Shown here: in pieces, positions 1-10,852 of the stretch | Layout: each line of letters starts with the position of its first letter | Numbering within the stretch: position 1 is the first letter of the stretch | NCBI RefSeq assembly: GCF_003044275.1 | Contig: NZ_PZPL01000001.1 | Span: 3,286,001 to 3,350,000, forward strand | Source: Rathayibacter caricis DSM 15933 | GTDB lineage: Bacteria > Actinomycetota > Actinomycetes > Actinomycetales > Microbacteriaceae | Reading direction: 5' to 3' | DNA: 64,000 nucleotides | Notes under the pieces: model-generated | What the model was told of the DNA's origin: nothing | The model's input: only the letters and a program-made list of their open reading frames with translations | Databases searched by the model: none | Program-made: the position numbers and the translations under genes

Positions 1-508
1 CGGCCGTCGAGCTGAGACCGGACACGACTCCGAGACGGCGCAGGAGGGCGTCGAGAAGGTAGACGACGCTCGTCTTGCCGTTCGTGCCGGTGACGCCGAA
101 CAGGGTGGGCACGTCCTCGCGGGTGCGGTGGATCCAGGAGGCGACGTCGCCGAGGGCGGCGCGCGGATCGGGGGTGACGAGGACGGGCAGTCCGCTCGCC
201 GCGGCGAGGGCCGCGCCCTCCTGGTCGGTCAGCACGGCCACGGCGCCCGAGGCGGCGGCGTCGGAGGCGAACGCGGCGCCGTGCACACTCCGGCCGGCGA
301 CGCCGACGTAGAGGTCGCCGGACTCGACCTGACGCGAGTCGAGCGTCACTCCGCTCACCTCGACGCCCTCCGTGCCCGGAACGGCGCGGAGCGAGAACTC
401 GGACACCAGCTGCGAGAGCGACCTCGGGACCGGATGCTCGGGTCGGAGGGAGGACTGCGGGCGAGTGACGTGCAATGCCCGCTCTTTCTCTCGTGGTGGT
501 GCGATCAC
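1..508 (-). CDS. murE: UDP-N-acetylmuramyl-tripeptide synthetase MurE, N-terminal part (cut by window edge)
   Basis: Mur ligase that adds the third peptide residue (usually meso-DAP or Lys) to UDP-MurNAc-dipeptide in cytoplasmic peptidoglycan synthesis. The first 169 codons are present. The ATP-binding GTNGKT motif sits at about residues 141-146, a normal place for MurE. The N-terminal uridine-binding part includes the segment GVEVSGVT. I chose the GTG at 508-506 because it overlaps the TGA of the upstream penicillin-binding protein gene (GTGA), the usual coupling in the dcw cluster. The C-terminal two thirds, including the residues that choose DAP or Lys, lie outside the window. MurF shares the P-loop, but its place directly after the PBP gene favours MurE. 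Confidence 0.9.
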   Translation of the reverse strand, partial: MIAPPREKERALHVTRPQSSLRPEHPVPRSLSQLVSEFSLRAVPGTEGVEVSGVTLDSRQVESGDLYVGVAGRSVHGAAFASDAAASGAVAVLTDQEGAALAAASGLPVLVTPDPRAALGDVASWIHRTREDVPTLFGVTGTNGKTSVVYLLDALLRRLGVVSGLSSTA

Positions 509-2277
509 CACGTCGTGGGGTAGCTCACGGCGGGGACCGTCGACGGCTCCACCCGGTTGGTCTTCAGCACCTGGGTCATGACCTGCTGGAAGACCGGGGC
601 GGTCGCCTGGGACGTGTTCATCTTAACCGGATCGGCGATGGTGACCGTCACGACGTACTTCGGGTCCTCTGCGGGAGCGAGCCCCGCGAGGGAGACCGTG
701 TAGCTCGAGGAGTAGCCGCCGTCGCCGTCCGGCTGCTGAGCCGTTCCGGTCTTCGTCGCGATGTTGTAGCCGTCGACGTGGATGTAGTCGGCGAGCCAGC
801 CGTCGGTGTAGTGGGTCTGCAGCATGTCGACGACGTCGTGCGCGGCTCCGGCCGAGACGACCTGCGTGCCCGTCGCGTCCGGGACGTCGACGACGGTCCC
901 GTCGGCCGTGGTGCAGCCGGCCACCAGCTGCGCCGGGAGGCGCACTCCGTCGTTCCCGAGGGTCTGGTAGATGCCCGCGACCTGGATCGCCGTGGCGGAG
1001 ACGCCCTGGCCGAACATGGTCGTGTAGTTGGTCTGGCCGTCCCAGTCCTGGTAGTCGCTGAGCAGGCCGCCGGACTCGCCGGGGAACCCGACCGCGGTCG
1101 GAGCGTCGAGCCCGAACTTCAGCATGTAGTCGTAGCGCTGCTTAGCCGACAGCTTCGAGCCGATCGTCGCGATGCCCACGTTCGACGAGTCCTTGAGGAT
1201 CCCGGTCAGCGTGTAGTTCGTCGGCGTGTGCGCGAAGTCGTCGCTGAACGAGACGCCGTTCTTCTCGAAGGTGTCGGGCGTCACCACGTGGGTCGTCGGC
1301 GTCGCGAGCCCCTGGTCGATCAGCATCGCGGCCGTCATGGGCTTGAACGTCGATCCGGGCTCGAACGGGCTCTGGAACGCGCGGGATCCGCGATCGGCCG
1401 CGGCGCTGGCCGTGACGTCGTTGGGGTCGACGGTCGGGGTCTCGGCGACGGTGAGCAGCTTGCCGGTCTCGACCTCCTGCACGACGACGATCCCGTAGCT
1501 GCCGCCGACCTCGGCGACCCGCTGCGACAGCACCTGCTGCGCGTAGTACTGCAGATCGGAGTCGATGGTCAGCTGCACCTGCCCGCCGTCGACGGCGGGC
1601 GTCTCGGCGACGGTGCTGCCCGGGATCCGGACGTAGTCGGCGCTGCGCTCGAAGCTCTCGGAGCCGTTCTTGCCGGCGAGGCACGAGTTCTCGGTGTACT
1701 CCACGCCCTCCTGAGCCGCACCGTCGGCGCCGACGTAGCCGATCAGGTTGCCGGCCACCGCGCCGTTGGGGTAGGTCCGCCCCTGCTGCGTCTCGAAGTA
1801 GAGCCACGGGATGTCGAGCGCGACCAGCTTCTGGTAGGCCTCGAGGTCCAGGCCCTCGGCCAGCACGAGGTAGTTTGCCTTCGCGTTCTCGGCCAGCTCG
1901 GCGTCGACGAGGCCCGTCACCTGCTCCACGCTCTGGCCGGTGATCGCACCGATCTCGGCGGCGGCCTGCTCGATGCTGACCACGACCTCCCGACCGTCCG
2001 GCATCTCGCGGGGGAACTCGGCGACGTTGCGCGGTGACGTGGTCAGCCGGTAGCGGGTCGTCGTATCCGCGAGGACGGCCCCCGCACGATCGACGATCGC
2101 ACCGCGGGTGCCGTAGGTGACGCTGCTGCTCGACTGGCTCTCGGCGGCCGCGTCGGTCAGCTCGTTCGCGCGGACGATCTGGATGTCGACGAGCTTGCCG
2201 ATGAACAGGCCCACGACCGCGGCGATCACGAGGAACGTGACGGCGGTGCGGCGTCGGCTGGAGCGGTTCTGTCTCAC
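505..2277 (-). CDS. ftsI: Septal penicillin-binding protein 2 / FtsI (class B transpeptidase)
   Basis: 590-residue class B transpeptidase that crosslinks septal peptidoglycan on the outer face of the membrane. One membrane segment lies at residues 11-32 after an Arg-rich cytoplasmic tail, followed by the dimerisation domain and the transpeptidase domain. The three penicillin-binding motifs are complete: S309-T-F-K312 (SxxK), S364-S-N366 (SxN) and K509-T-G511 (KTG). It lies between ftsL and murE as expected for the actinobacterial dcw cluster. The GTG at 2277 lies 80 bases after the ftsL stop and is preceded by AGAAGGA. It would be called pbpB in mycobacteria. Confidence 0.95.
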   Translation of the reverse strand: MRQNRSSRRRTAVTFLVIAAVVGLFIGKLVDIQIVRANELTDAAAESQSSSSVTYGTRGAIVDRAGAVLADTTTRYRLTTSPRNVAEFPREMPDGREVVVSIEQAAAEIGAITGQSVEQVTGLVDAELAENAKANYLVLAEGLDLEAYQKLVALDIPWLYFETQQGRTYPNGAVAGNLIGYVGADGAAQEGVEYTENSCLAGKNGSESFERSADYVRIPGSTVAETPAVDGGQVQLTIDSDLQYYAQQVLSQRVAEVGGSYGIVVVQEVETGKLLTVAETPTVDPNDVTASAAADRGSRAFQSPFEPGSTFKPMTAAMLIDQGLATPTTHVVTPDTFEKNGVSFSDDFAHTPTNYTLTGILKDSSNVGIATIGSKLSAKQRYDYMLKFGLDAPTAVGFPGESGGLLSDYQDWDGQTNYTTMFGQGVSATAIQVAGIYQTLGNDGVRLPAQLVAGCTTADGTVVDVPDATGTQVVSAGAAHDVVDMLQTHYTDGWLADYIHVDGYNIATKTGTAQQPDGDGGYSSSYTVSLAGLAPAEDPKYVVTVTIADPVKMNTSQATAPVFQQVMTQVLKTNRVEPSTVPAVSYPTTW

Positions 2278-2357
2278 TGCGGCGGTGTCCTTCTGCGTCC
2301 GGGCGGGGTGGAGCCGTTCGTCGTGTGCTGGTCGGAGCGGCCGGGAGGCCTGGCCGG

Positions 2358-2933
2358 TCAGTGCGTGATCGGGGCGGGCAGCTCGCCCTGCAACGGTACG
2401 GCCGAGGCCGCTCCGGCGGCGGACGACGCGCTCGCGGCGGCTGGAGCGGCCTCCGCGCCGGCGGGGAGGATCAGGGCGTTCGGCACGAGCGCGGCGGCGC
2501 CCGCGGTGCCGACCTCGCTGGCGGAGGCGGAGGCGGGGTCGCCCAGCACGGCGCCGTCCGACAGGCGGAGGTAGACGGGAGCGGTGTTCGCGACCATGCC
2601 GAGACCCTGCGCGGCGGTCGCGAGGTTCTGCGGCGAGCTCAGCGTGTCGACCGCGTCCTGCTTCTCGGCGTTGCTGCGGGTGAGCGTCTTCTGCTCGGTC
2701 TGCAGCGCCGCGATCTGGTACGCGCCCTGCGACAGGCCCACGCTGACGAGGAGCTGCACCACGATGATCGCGAACAGGCCCGCCACGGCGACGATCCCGT
2801 AGACGAGCTTGGGGCGCGGTGCGCTCGCTGCGGCCGGGACCGCCTCGATGCGGGGCCTCTCGGACGGTTCACCCGGACGGGCCGGGCGGGTGTGCTCGAT
2901 GACGGCGGGGTCGATGACGGCGGTGGCGCTCAC
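2358..2933 (-). CDS. ftsL: FtsL-like division protein
   Basis: 191-residue bitopic membrane protein. Residues 1-42 are a charged, Pro-rich cytoplasmic tail, 44-66 are a membrane helix, and 70-97 look like a short coiled coil ([10 protein letters not shown]). The rest is an Ala/Ser-rich extracellular tail. This is the FtsL/DivIC layout; the family recruits FtsQ and the septal synthases to the divisome. The sequence is poorly conserved, so the call rests mainly on topology and on its place between rsmH and the PBP gene. Its GTG start overlaps the rsmH stop (GTGA), so the two are probably translationally coupled. The C-terminal 60 residues are low-complexity Ala/Gly/Ser and may be disordered. 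Confidence 0.85.
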   Translation of the reverse strand: MSATAVIDPAVIEHTRPARPGEPSERPRIEAVPAAASAPRPKLVYGIVAVAGLFAIIVVQLLVSVGLSQGAYQIAALQTEQKTLTRSNAEKQDAVDTLSSPQNLATAAQGLGMVANTAPVYLRLSDGAVLGDPASASASEVGTAGAAALVPNALILPAGAEAAPAAASASSAAGAASAVPLQGELPAPITH

Positions 2934-3913
2934 GCGGTCCTCCTGATCCTCTCGGCCGCGCGCAGACGCACGGGTGTTGCTCGGGGGTTTCGGGCCTTCT
3001 CCTCGTCGGACGCCAGTTCGGCGCCGCGGAGGACGAGTCGGAACTCGGGTCGGTGCTCGGGCAGCTCCATCGGCAGCCCCGCGGGGGCCGTCGAGGACGA
3101 TGCGGCCTGGAGTGCGCGCTTGACGATGCGGTCCTCGAGCGACTGGTAGGCCTCCACGACGATCCGGCCGCCGACGGCGACGCGGTCGAGTGCGGCGGGG
3201 ATCGCGCGCTCGAGGACCGACAGCTCCTGGTTGACCTCGATGCGCAGCGCCTGGAAGACGCGCTTGGCGGGGTGGCCGTTGCGCTGGATCGCGACCGGCG
3301 TCGCGGCCTGGATGATCTCGACCAGTCGGCCGGAGCGCACGATCGGCGCCTCCCTCCGCGCCTCGACGATGCGCTTGGCGTAGCGCTGCGCGAGGCGCTC
3401 CTCGCCGTACTCGTGGAAGATGCGGCGGAGCGCGCTCTCGTCGTACTCGGCCAGGATCGTCTCCGCCGTGAGCGGCGCCGTGGCGTCCATCCGCATGTCC
3501 AGCGGCGCGTCCTTGGAGTAGGAGAAGCCCCGCTCCGTCTCGTCGAGCTGCAGCGAGGAGACGCCGAGGTCGAAGAGCGCCCCGTCGATCTCGTCGATCC
3601 CCAGCTCGTCGAGCACCTCGGGCAGCTCGTCGTAGACGGCGTGCACGAGGTCGATCCGCGAGGAGTGCGCGGAGAGCCGCTCCCCCGCCAGCGCCAGCGC
3701 CTCGGGGTCGCGGTCGAGACCGACGAGGTGCAGGCCGGGGAAGCGCTCGAGCAGGGCGAGCGAGTGCCCACCCATGCCCAGGGTCGCATCCACCAGCACG
3801 GCGCCGTCGCGCTCGATCGCCGGAGCGAGGAGCTCGACGCAGCGCTCGAGGAGCACGGGCAGGTGGCGCTCCTCGGTCGGGCGCACCTGCTTCTTCTCGG
3901 TGTCGTCTGCCAT
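2930..3913 (-). CDS. rsmH: 16S rRNA (cytosine-1402-N4)-methyltransferase RsmH (MraW)
   Basis: SAM-dependent methyltransferase of the 16S rRNA P-site base C1402. The SAM-binding loop [10 protein letters not shown] is at residues 43-51, with the family segments [16 protein letters not shown] and [14 protein letters not shown] downstream. The start at 3913 (MADDTEKK, 327 residues) puts the conserved HLPVLLERC segment at residue 17, as usual. A GTG at 3961 would add 16 residues with no clear function. The gene sits between mraZ and ftsL, and its stop overlaps the ftsL start. Confidence 0.93.
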   Translation of the reverse strand: MADDTEKKQVRPTEERHLPVLLERCVELLAPAIERDGAVLVDATLGMGGHSLALLERFPGLHLVGLDRDPEALALAGERLSAHSSRIDLVHAVYDELPEVLDELGIDEIDGALFDLGVSSLQLDETERGFSYSKDAPLDMRMDATAPLTAETILAEYDESALRRIFHEYGEERLAQRYAKRIVEARREAPIVRSGRLVEIIQAATPVAIQRNGHPAKRVFQALRIEVNQELSVLERAIPAALDRVAVGGRIVVEAYQSLEDRIVKRALQAASSSTAPAGLPMELPEHRPEFRLVLRGAELASDEEKARNPRATPVRLRAAERIRRTA

Positions 3914-4021
3914 GGCGGTCCCGCCGTCCTGTTCCTGCTGCCCGATCCCCATCCATCTCACGACCGGACACCGGGGAAGGTGCGTCCGGGCGCCGAGTGG
4001 CTGGGAGTCGCGCGGCAGGAG

Positions 4022-4453
4022 CTAGAACAGTCCGGGGATCACCTCCTCCTGGGTGTCGGAGAAGACGGACTCCTGCTCGGTCAGGTACGCGTCCCAGGCG
4101 TCCTGCGCCCAGATCTCGGCACGGTTGCCCGCGCCGATGACGGTGAGGTCGCGGTCCAGGCCCGCGTAGGCGCGCAGCGGCGCCGGCAGCGTGACGCGGT
4201 TCTGCTTGTCGGGCGTCTCGGCGCTCGCGCCCGAGAGGAACACGCGGAGGAAGTCGCGGGCCTGCTTGCTGGTGACCGGCGCCTGGCGGATCTTCTCGTG
4301 CATCGTCTCGAACTCGCTCTGGCTGAAGACGTAGAGGCACCGCTCCTGACCGCGCGTGACGACGACTCCGGAGGAGAGCTCGTCGCGGAACTTGGCGGGG
4401 AGGATCACGCGGCCCTTCTCGTCGAGCTTGGGGGAATAGGTGCCGAGGAACAC
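4022..4453 (-). CDS. mraZ: Transcriptional regulator MraZ
   Basis: 143-residue protein with two SpoVT/AbrB-type DNA-binding halves ([16 protein letters not shown] near the N-terminus and [14 protein letters not shown] near residues 82-98). MraZ forms a ring and represses or tunes the dcw operon it heads. I chose the GTG at 4453 ([11 protein letters not shown]) because 143 residues is the standard length and an AGTGGGGGGACG stretch precedes it. An ATG at 4507 would extend it through the promoter-proximal repeats. Three 10-bp-spaced operator repeats lie just upstream (separate entry), which supports autoregulation. Confidence 0.95.
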   Translation of the reverse strand: MFLGTYSPKLDEKGRVILPAKFRDELSSGVVVTRGQERCLYVFSQSEFETMHEKIRQAPVTSKQARDFLRVFLSGASAETPDKQNRVTLPAPLRAYAGLDRDLTVIGAGNRAEIWAQDAWDAYLTEQESVFSDTQEEVIPGLF

Positions 4454-4491
4454 GGACGTCCCCCCACTTCTTCCGGCCCGGATGGTGTGTC

Positions 4492-4516
4492 CTCCACAGT
4501 ACTCCACTTCCCCCCA
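4492..4516 (-). promoter_or_regulatory. MraZ-box operator repeats upstream of mraZ
   Basis: Read on the minus strand there are three TGGRG pentamers (TGGGG, TGGAG, TGGAG) exactly 10 bp apart, each followed by a 5-base spacer. On the plus strand these are CCCCA at 4512-4516, CTCCA at 4502-4506 and CTCCA at 4492-4496. Helically phased TGGG-type repeats are the known MraZ recognition pattern. They lie 38-64 bases before the mraZ start codon. Confidence 0.8.
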
Positions 4517-4638
4517 CCCACAACCCGCGGCGCGCGGCGACGCACCGGTTTCTCCCCGGTCATCCGCGGGATCGCGCGGCGGAGCACGGGTGGAGCGCAG
4601 TGGAGGGACTGAGCGCTCAGAGGGAGGGTCCGGGCATG

Positions 4639-4669
4639 AAAAAAGGGCCGATCCGTGAGGATCGACCCT
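4639..4669 (-). terminator. Rho-independent terminator after the DUF3040 gene
   Basis: On the minus strand an 11-bp stem (AGGGTCGATCC / GGATCGGCCCT, one T-G wobble) with a TCAC loop is followed by six T. It lies 23 bases past the stop of the DUF3040 gene and separates it from the mraZ promoter. It is the most classical intrinsic terminator in the window. Confidence 0.85.
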
Positions 4670-4691
4670 GTGGGTGGTGCGGAGTGGGGTG

Positions 4692-5084
4692 TCAGCCGCG
4701 ACCGTCGCCGCGGTTGTCCCATCGATCGTTCAGACGATCCATGAAGGTGGAGTTCGGACGCGCTCCGGTGGACCGGGGCTTCGCGGGACGGGCCGCGCCG
4801 GGCAGTCCGGGCTCCTCGACTCCCCCGGCGGCCGGGCGCATGGCCACGACGACTCCGGCGAGCATGACGGCGAAGCCGCCGACGCCGACGAGCGGGACCT
4901 GGACGATGACGCCGGTCACGAGGATCGCGAGTCCGAGGAGCGAGAGGAGGATGCCGAGCACGAGTGCCCGGTAGTTGGTGCCGCCGCGCCCCTTGCTGAC
5001 CGCCGCCACGAAATCGGCATCGTTCTGATAGAGGTTGCGCTCCATCTCGTCGAGGAGCCGTTGCTCGTGCTCGGAAAGCGGCAT
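4692..5084 (-). CDS. DUF3040 family membrane protein
   Basis: 130-residue protein that starts with the DUF3040 signature [15 protein letters not shown]. Two membrane helices lie at about 40-62 and 64-82, and the tail is Pro/Gly/Arg-rich and cytoplasmic. The family is common in actinobacteria; Rv2169c beside the mycobacterial dcw cluster is a member. No biochemical function is known. I chose the ATG at 5084 because the family begins there and AAGGGG precedes it; an upstream start would add 20 unconserved residues. It reads toward mraZ but is separated from it by a terminator. Confidence 0.9.
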   Translation of the reverse strand: MPLSEHEQRLLDEMERNLYQNDADFVAAVSKGRGGTNYRALVLGILLSLLGLAILVTGVIVQVPLVGVGGFAVMLAGVVVAMRPAAGGVEEPGLPGAARPAKPRSTGARPNSTFMDRLNDRWDNRGDGRG

Positions 5085-5217
5085 CTTGACCCCTTCGAGG
5101 GTGCGGCGCCGATCCTCTCGGGAGCGACACCAGGTTGGCGACACGGTGTGGTCGACGGGGCGGGTGGCGCTTCAGTGTAGACCGAGCCCGGCACAGGCGC
5201 TAGGCGGCGTCGATGCA

Positions 5218-5223
5218 TAGGCT
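5218..5223 (+). promoter_or_regulatory. -10 box for a leaderless polyprenyl synthase transcript
   Basis: TAGGCT lies exactly 6 bases before the GTG at 5230, and there is no Shine-Dalgarno sequence between them. This places the expected transcription start at or next to the start codon. No good -35 is visible. Confidence 0.55.
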
Positions 5224-5229
5224 GGTCAG

Positions 5230-6330
5230 GTGAACAACAGCACTCGTCTGGTCGATCGCGTCCAGCTCCGAATCGATGGATTCCTCGCCGGGCGCACGCC
5301 AATTCTGCGCTCGATCGGAGAGGACGTCTCCGCCCTCGGCGACCTTTCGCGGGACTTTCTCAGCGGCGGGAAGCGGTTCCGAGCGCGCTTCTGCGAGGCC
5401 GGCTGGACGGCCGTCTCGGCGGTCCCCAGCGAGGCCCATCCGAGCGGTTCCGACCCCGTCGCGAGCGTGGGCGCCGGACTCGAGCTGTTCCACGCCGCGG
5501 CCCTGGTCCACGACGACGTGATCGACAACTCCGACACCCGCCGGGGCGCCCCCTCGGCGCACCGCCGCTTCACCGGGATGCACTCGGCCGGCGGCTGGGC
5601 CGGCTCGGGCGACGAGTTCGGCCGCTCCTCCGCGATCCTGCTCGGAGACCTGCTCCTGGTGTGGTCGGACGAGATCTTCGCCGACGCGGAATGGGCCCTG
5701 GAGGACCGCACCAGCGCCGGGCGCGCGAGGACCGAGTTCAATCTGATGCGCACCGAGGTCACGCTGGGCCAGTACCTCGACATCCTCGAGGAGAGCGCGT
5801 GGGCCGGTCACGACGAGCAGGAGCACCTCGCGCGGGCCGAGCGCGTCGTCGTCTACAAGAGCGCGAAGTACAGCATCGAGGCGCCGCTCGCGATCGGCGG
5901 CTCCCTCGGTGGAGGCGACGACGCCCAGATCGACGCCCTCCGGCGTTTCGGTCTCCCGCTGGGCATCGCGTTCCAGCTGCGCGACGACGTCCTCGGCGTC
6001 TTCGGGGACCCGGCCCTCACCGGCAAGCCCGCGGGCGACGACCTGCGCGAGGGGAAGCGGACGATGCTGCTCGGCCTCGCCCGCGCGGGCTCCTCCGCCT
6101 CGGCGCGCGACGCTCTCGACGCCGTCGTGGGTCGCAGCGACGCCGGCGCCGAGGACATCGCCCGCGCGCAGACGATCGTCGCCGAGAGCGGAGCCCTGGA
6201 CCGGCTCGAGGAGCGGATCGGCCGCGACGTCGAAACGGCGCTGGCGGTGCTGCCCGGATCGCCTCTGCGCGAGGAGGGACTCGACGAGCTGCGGGACCTC
6301 GCGGCCCGGGTCAGCGTCCGGACCGCCTGA
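5230..6330 (+). CDS. Polyprenyl diphosphate synthase (trans-isoprenyl diphosphate synthase)
   Basis: 366-residue all-alpha synthase that condenses isopentenyl diphosphate with an allylic diphosphate. GGKRFRA is at 47-53. The first Asp-rich motif is D95-D-V-I-D99 and the second is within LRDDVLGVFGD (250-260), so both metal sites are intact. The residues before the first motif are small (HAAALVH), which in this family allows a C20 or longer product; the exact chain length cannot be read from sequence. It may supply GGPP for carotenoids or the menaquinone tail. It is divergent from the DUF3040 gene. idsA2 (Rv2173) holds a similar place in mycobacteria. Confidence 0.9.
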   Translation: MNNSTRLVDRVQLRIDGFLAGRTPILRSIGEDVSALGDLSRDFLSGGKRFRARFCEAGWTAVSAVPSEAHPSGSDPVASVGAGLELFHAAALVHDDVIDNSDTRRGAPSAHRRFTGMHSAGGWAGSGDEFGRSSAILLGDLLLVWSDEIFADAEWALEDRTSAGRARTEFNLMRTEVTLGQYLDILEESAWAGHDEQEHLARAERVVVYKSAKYSIEAPLAIGGSLGGGDDAQIDALRRFGLPLGIAFQLRDDVLGVFGDPALTGKPAGDDLREGKRTMLLGLARAGSSASARDALDAVVGRSDAGAEDIARAQTIVAESGALDRLEERIGRDVETALAVLPGSPLREEGLDELRDLAARVSVRTA

Positions 6331-6362
6331 GCCGGGAGGCGCTCACGGCGCCGCCGAGCGGA

Positions 6363-6728
6363 TCAGGCCAGGGCCTGGGCCACGCGGCGCACCTCAGCCT
6401 TGCGGCCAGCCTGCAGGGCGAGGACCGGGCTCGTGCCCAGGCTCTCCTCGTCGGCGAGCAGCCACTCGACGGCCTCGTCGTCGGAGAACCCGGAGTCGGA
6501 CAGCAGGATCGCCGTTCCGCGGATCTCGGACATCGGCTCCCCGTCGCGGAGGAACACGGACGGCACGACGAGCTTGCCGTCGCGGCGCGTGGCGAGCAGG
6601 TGGCGCTCCTCGAGCATCCGGCGGATGCGGCTGACGCCGAGGCCGGTGCGCTCGACGAGGTCGGGAACGGTCAGCCACTCGATCTCGGAGGCGGTCGAGG
6701 ACGGGGCGGGGGCGGACGAGTCGGTCAC
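6363..6728 (-). CDS. Rv2175c-like winged-helix DNA-binding protein
   Basis: 121-residue protein with an N-terminal helix-turn-helix (WLTVPDLVERTGLGVSRIRRML) and the C-terminal domain typical of Rv2175c. In M. tuberculosis Rv2175c binds DNA and is phosphorylated by PknL, which abolishes binding. The N-terminal tail here is Ser/Thr-rich (MTDSSAPAPSSTASE) and could be the phospho-acceptor region, but that is inference. It is divergent from pknL, 111 bases away, as in other actinobacteria. The GTG at 6728 has GAGGGG directly before it. Confidence 0.87.
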   Translation of the reverse strand: MTDSSAPAPSSTASEIEWLTVPDLVERTGLGVSRIRRMLEERHLLATRRDGKLVVPSVFLRDGEPMSEIRGTAILLSDSGFSDDEAVEWLLADEESLGTSPVLALQAGRKAEVRRVAQALA

Positions 6729-6827
6729 CCCTCAAGAGTGCCACGCCGCGCGCCTCCGAGCACTCCCGTCCGGGTCGCGCGGGGCGCCGCTCCCGCGTTG
6801 CACACGGGTTCGCCGAACGGTCTTGCC

Positions 6828-6833
6828 TAGACT
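6828..6833 (+). promoter_or_regulatory. -10 box for a leaderless pknL transcript
   Basis: TAGACT ends 6 bases before the GTG at 6840 with no ribosome-binding site between. The same spacing recurs at other genes in this window. Confidence 0.55.
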
Positions 6834-6839
6834 CGTCGC

Positions 6840-8807
<1,968 letters not shown>

Positions 8808-8813
8808 CCGTTC

Positions 8814-8840
8814 GCGATCGGGGTCCCCGCCCCCGATCGC
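8814..8840 (+). terminator. Hairpin terminator after pknL
   Basis: A perfect 10-bp stem (GCGATCGGGG / CCCCGATCGC) with a 7-base loop begins 6 bases after the pknL stop. There is no T-run, so termination may be of the GC-hairpin type seen in actinobacteria. Confidence 0.6.
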
Positions 8841-8982
8841 CGCGGTCGGCTTCCCGGGACGGTCGGGTCCTGTAGAGCGGGTCGCGACCGCCTAGCGCGG
8901 ATCGCTGGTACGCGATCCACCCGTTCGCCTCGAGGAGGGGACGATTCGGATGCCTGAGAGTCCATCGGACTCGGACCCCCGG

Positions 8983-9303
8983 TGATCGAGTAGCCCTCGG
9001 AGAGGGCGTATCGAGATCCACGACCTTCAGAAGCGCGGGTCTCGATACGCCGCTCCGCGGCAGACGCTCTCGTTGATCGAGTAGCCCTCGCAGAAGGCGT
9101 ATCGAGATCCACGACCTTCAGAAGGGCGGGTCTCGATACGCCTCTCCGTGGCAGACGCTCGTTGATCGAGTAGCCCTCGCAGAGGGCGTATCGAAATCCA
9201 CGACCTTCAACAGTGTGGGTTTCGGTACGCCGCTGCGCGGCTACTCGACCAGCGAGCTTCCGCTGATCGAGTAGCCCTCGGAGAGGGCGTATCGAGATCC
9301 ACG
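8983..9303. repeat. Array of four ~90-bp hairpin repeats (REP-like element)
   Basis: The gap 8808-9342 between convergent pknL and aroG holds no credible gene. It contains four near-tandem units starting with TGATCGAGTAGCC at 8983, 9074, 9163 and 9264 (spacing 91, 89 and 101). Each unit begins with an imperfect palindrome (TGATCGAGTAGCC...GGCGTATCGAGATC) around a CCCTC-GRA-GAGGG hairpin. After a conserved CCACGACCTTC spacer follows a second, inverted and often damaged copy. Single solo copies occur at 14763-14798 and 22938-22973, also between convergent genes. Upstream, 8841-8982 holds only short palindromes such as GAGTCC-ATC-GGACTC. Confidence 0.85.
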
Positions 9304-9342
9304 GCCGCCAAAAGGAGGAGGACCGCCTCGCCGAGGTGGCGC

Positions 9343-10722
9343 TCAGACGGCGGAGCCGCGGAGTTCCTCCGCCACGAGGAAGGCGAGCTCGAGGGACTGC
9401 ATGTGGTTGAGGCGGGGATCGCAGACCGACTCGTAGCGGGTCGCGAGGGTGGCCTCGTCGATCTGCTCCGAGCCGCCGAGGCACTCGGTGACGTCGTCGC
9501 CGGTGAGCTCCACATGGATGCCGCCCGGGTGGGTGCCCGCGGCGCGGTGCGCCTCGAAGAAGCCCTTGACCTCGTCGACCACGTCGTCGAAGCGACGGGT
9601 CTTGTAGCCGGTGGGCGTCGTCAAGCCGTTGCCGTGCATCGGGTCGGTGACCCAGAGCGGCAGGGCGTCGCTCGACTTGACCGCCTCCAGCAGCGGGGGC
9701 AGGGCGTCCCGGATCTTGCCCGCTCCCATCCGCGTGATGAAGGTGAGGCGACCGGGCTCGCGATCCGGGTCGAGCTTGTCGATCAGCTCGAGCATCGTCT
9801 CGGGGCTCGTCGAGGGGCCGAGCTTCACGCCGATCGGGTTGCGCACGCGCGACAGGAAGTCGACGTGGGCGCCGTCGAGCTCGCGGGTGCGCTCGCCGAT
9901 CCAGATGAAGTGGCTGGACGTGTTGTAAGGGGTCCCAGTACGCGAGTCGATCCGCGTCATCGGGCGCTCGTAGTCCATCAGCAGGCCCTCGTGGCCCGTG
10001 TAGAACTCCGTGCGCTTCATGCCCTCGAAGTCGGCTCCGCACGCGACCATGAACTTCACGGCGCGGTCGATCTCGCGGGCGAGCTGCTCGTAGCGCTGGT
10101 TCTGCGGGTTCTCGGTGAAGCCCTTGTTCCAGTAGTGCACGAGCCGCAGATCGGCGAAGCCGCCCTGCGTGAAGGCCCGGATGAGGTTCAGGGTCGACGC
10201 GGCCGTGTGGTACCCCTGCACGATCCTGCGCGGGTCAGCGGTGCGCGACTCCGGAGTGAAGTCGTAGCCGTTCACGATGTCGCCGCGGTAGGCGGGCAGC
10301 GTGACGTCGCCGCGGGTCTCGAGATCGCTCGAGCGGGGCTTCGCGAACTGCCCGGCCATGCGGCCCATCTTGATGACCGGCATGCTCGCACCGTAGGTCA
10401 GGACGACGGCCATCTGCAGCACCGTCTTGACCCGGTTGCGGATCTGGTCGGCCGTGGCACCGGCGAAGGTCTCGGCGCAGTCGCCGCCCTGGAGCAGGAA
10501 CGCCTCGCCGCGCGCCGCGGCGCCGAGGCGTTCGCGGAGCTGGTCGACCTCGCCCGCGAAGACGAGCGGAGGCAGCGCGGCGATCTCGGCGGACGCGGCA
10601 CGGACCGCCTCGGCGTCGGGCCACTGCGGCTGCTGCTTGATCTCGAGCTCGCGCCAATAGTCCAGGCCGGCGACCACGGAGGGGGCGGCGAGGACGTACG
10701 GTTCGTTCGGATCGATGACCAC
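9343..10722 (-). CDS. aroG: 3-deoxy-7-phosphoheptulonate synthase, class II (DAHP synthase)
   Basis: 459-residue class II DAHP synthase, the first enzyme of the shikimate pathway, joining phosphoenolpyruvate and erythrose 4-phosphate. Family segments include LQGGDCAETFAG, VIKMGRMAGQFAKPRS, FYTGHEGLLMDYE and DPMHGNGLTT. The metal-binding Cys of the class lies in the GGDCAE segment. Length and sequence match the actinobacterial AroG (Rv2178c) that can pair with chorismate mutase; no mutase gene is nearby. It follows the pknL region as in mycobacteria. The GTG at 10722 is preceded by AGGAAC. Confidence 0.96.
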   Translation of the reverse strand: MVIDPNEPYVLAAPSVVAGLDYWRELEIKQQPQWPDAEAVRAASAEIAALPPLVFAGEVDQLRERLGAAARGEAFLLQGGDCAETFAGATADQIRNRVKTVLQMAVVLTYGASMPVIKMGRMAGQFAKPRSSDLETRGDVTLPAYRGDIVNGYDFTPESRTADPRRIVQGYHTAASTLNLIRAFTQGGFADLRLVHYWNKGFTENPQNQRYEQLAREIDRAVKFMVACGADFEGMKRTEFYTGHEGLLMDYERPMTRIDSRTGTPYNTSSHFIWIGERTRELDGAHVDFLSRVRNPIGVKLGPSTSPETMLELIDKLDPDREPGRLTFITRMGAGKIRDALPPLLEAVKSSDALPLWVTDPMHGNGLTTPTGYKTRRFDDVVDEVKGFFEAHRAAGTHPGGIHVELTGDDVTECLGGSEQIDEATLATRYESVCDPRLNHMQSLELAFLVAEELRGSAV

Positions 10723-10852
10723 GGGGGTTCCTGGTTCTGACGGGCGCCGGGAGGCGCGCGAGCGGGTACCGCCCGGTCGGACGGCAGCGGTTGACGAGCT
10801 TATCGCCTCGCGGGACGCCTCCGAGGAGGAGGCCTCCGCGCACAGCCGGCGG

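Noticed and set aside
4454..4507. Longer MraZ with an ATG start at 4507
   Set aside because: The extra 18 residues are not family-like and would be encoded by the operator/promoter region; the 143-residue form is standard.
8983..9303. Possible CRISPR array
   Set aside because: The units are nearly tandem with conserved spacers (CCACGACCTTC), each unit contains both orientations of one palindrome, and solo copies exist elsewhere. No cas genes are present.
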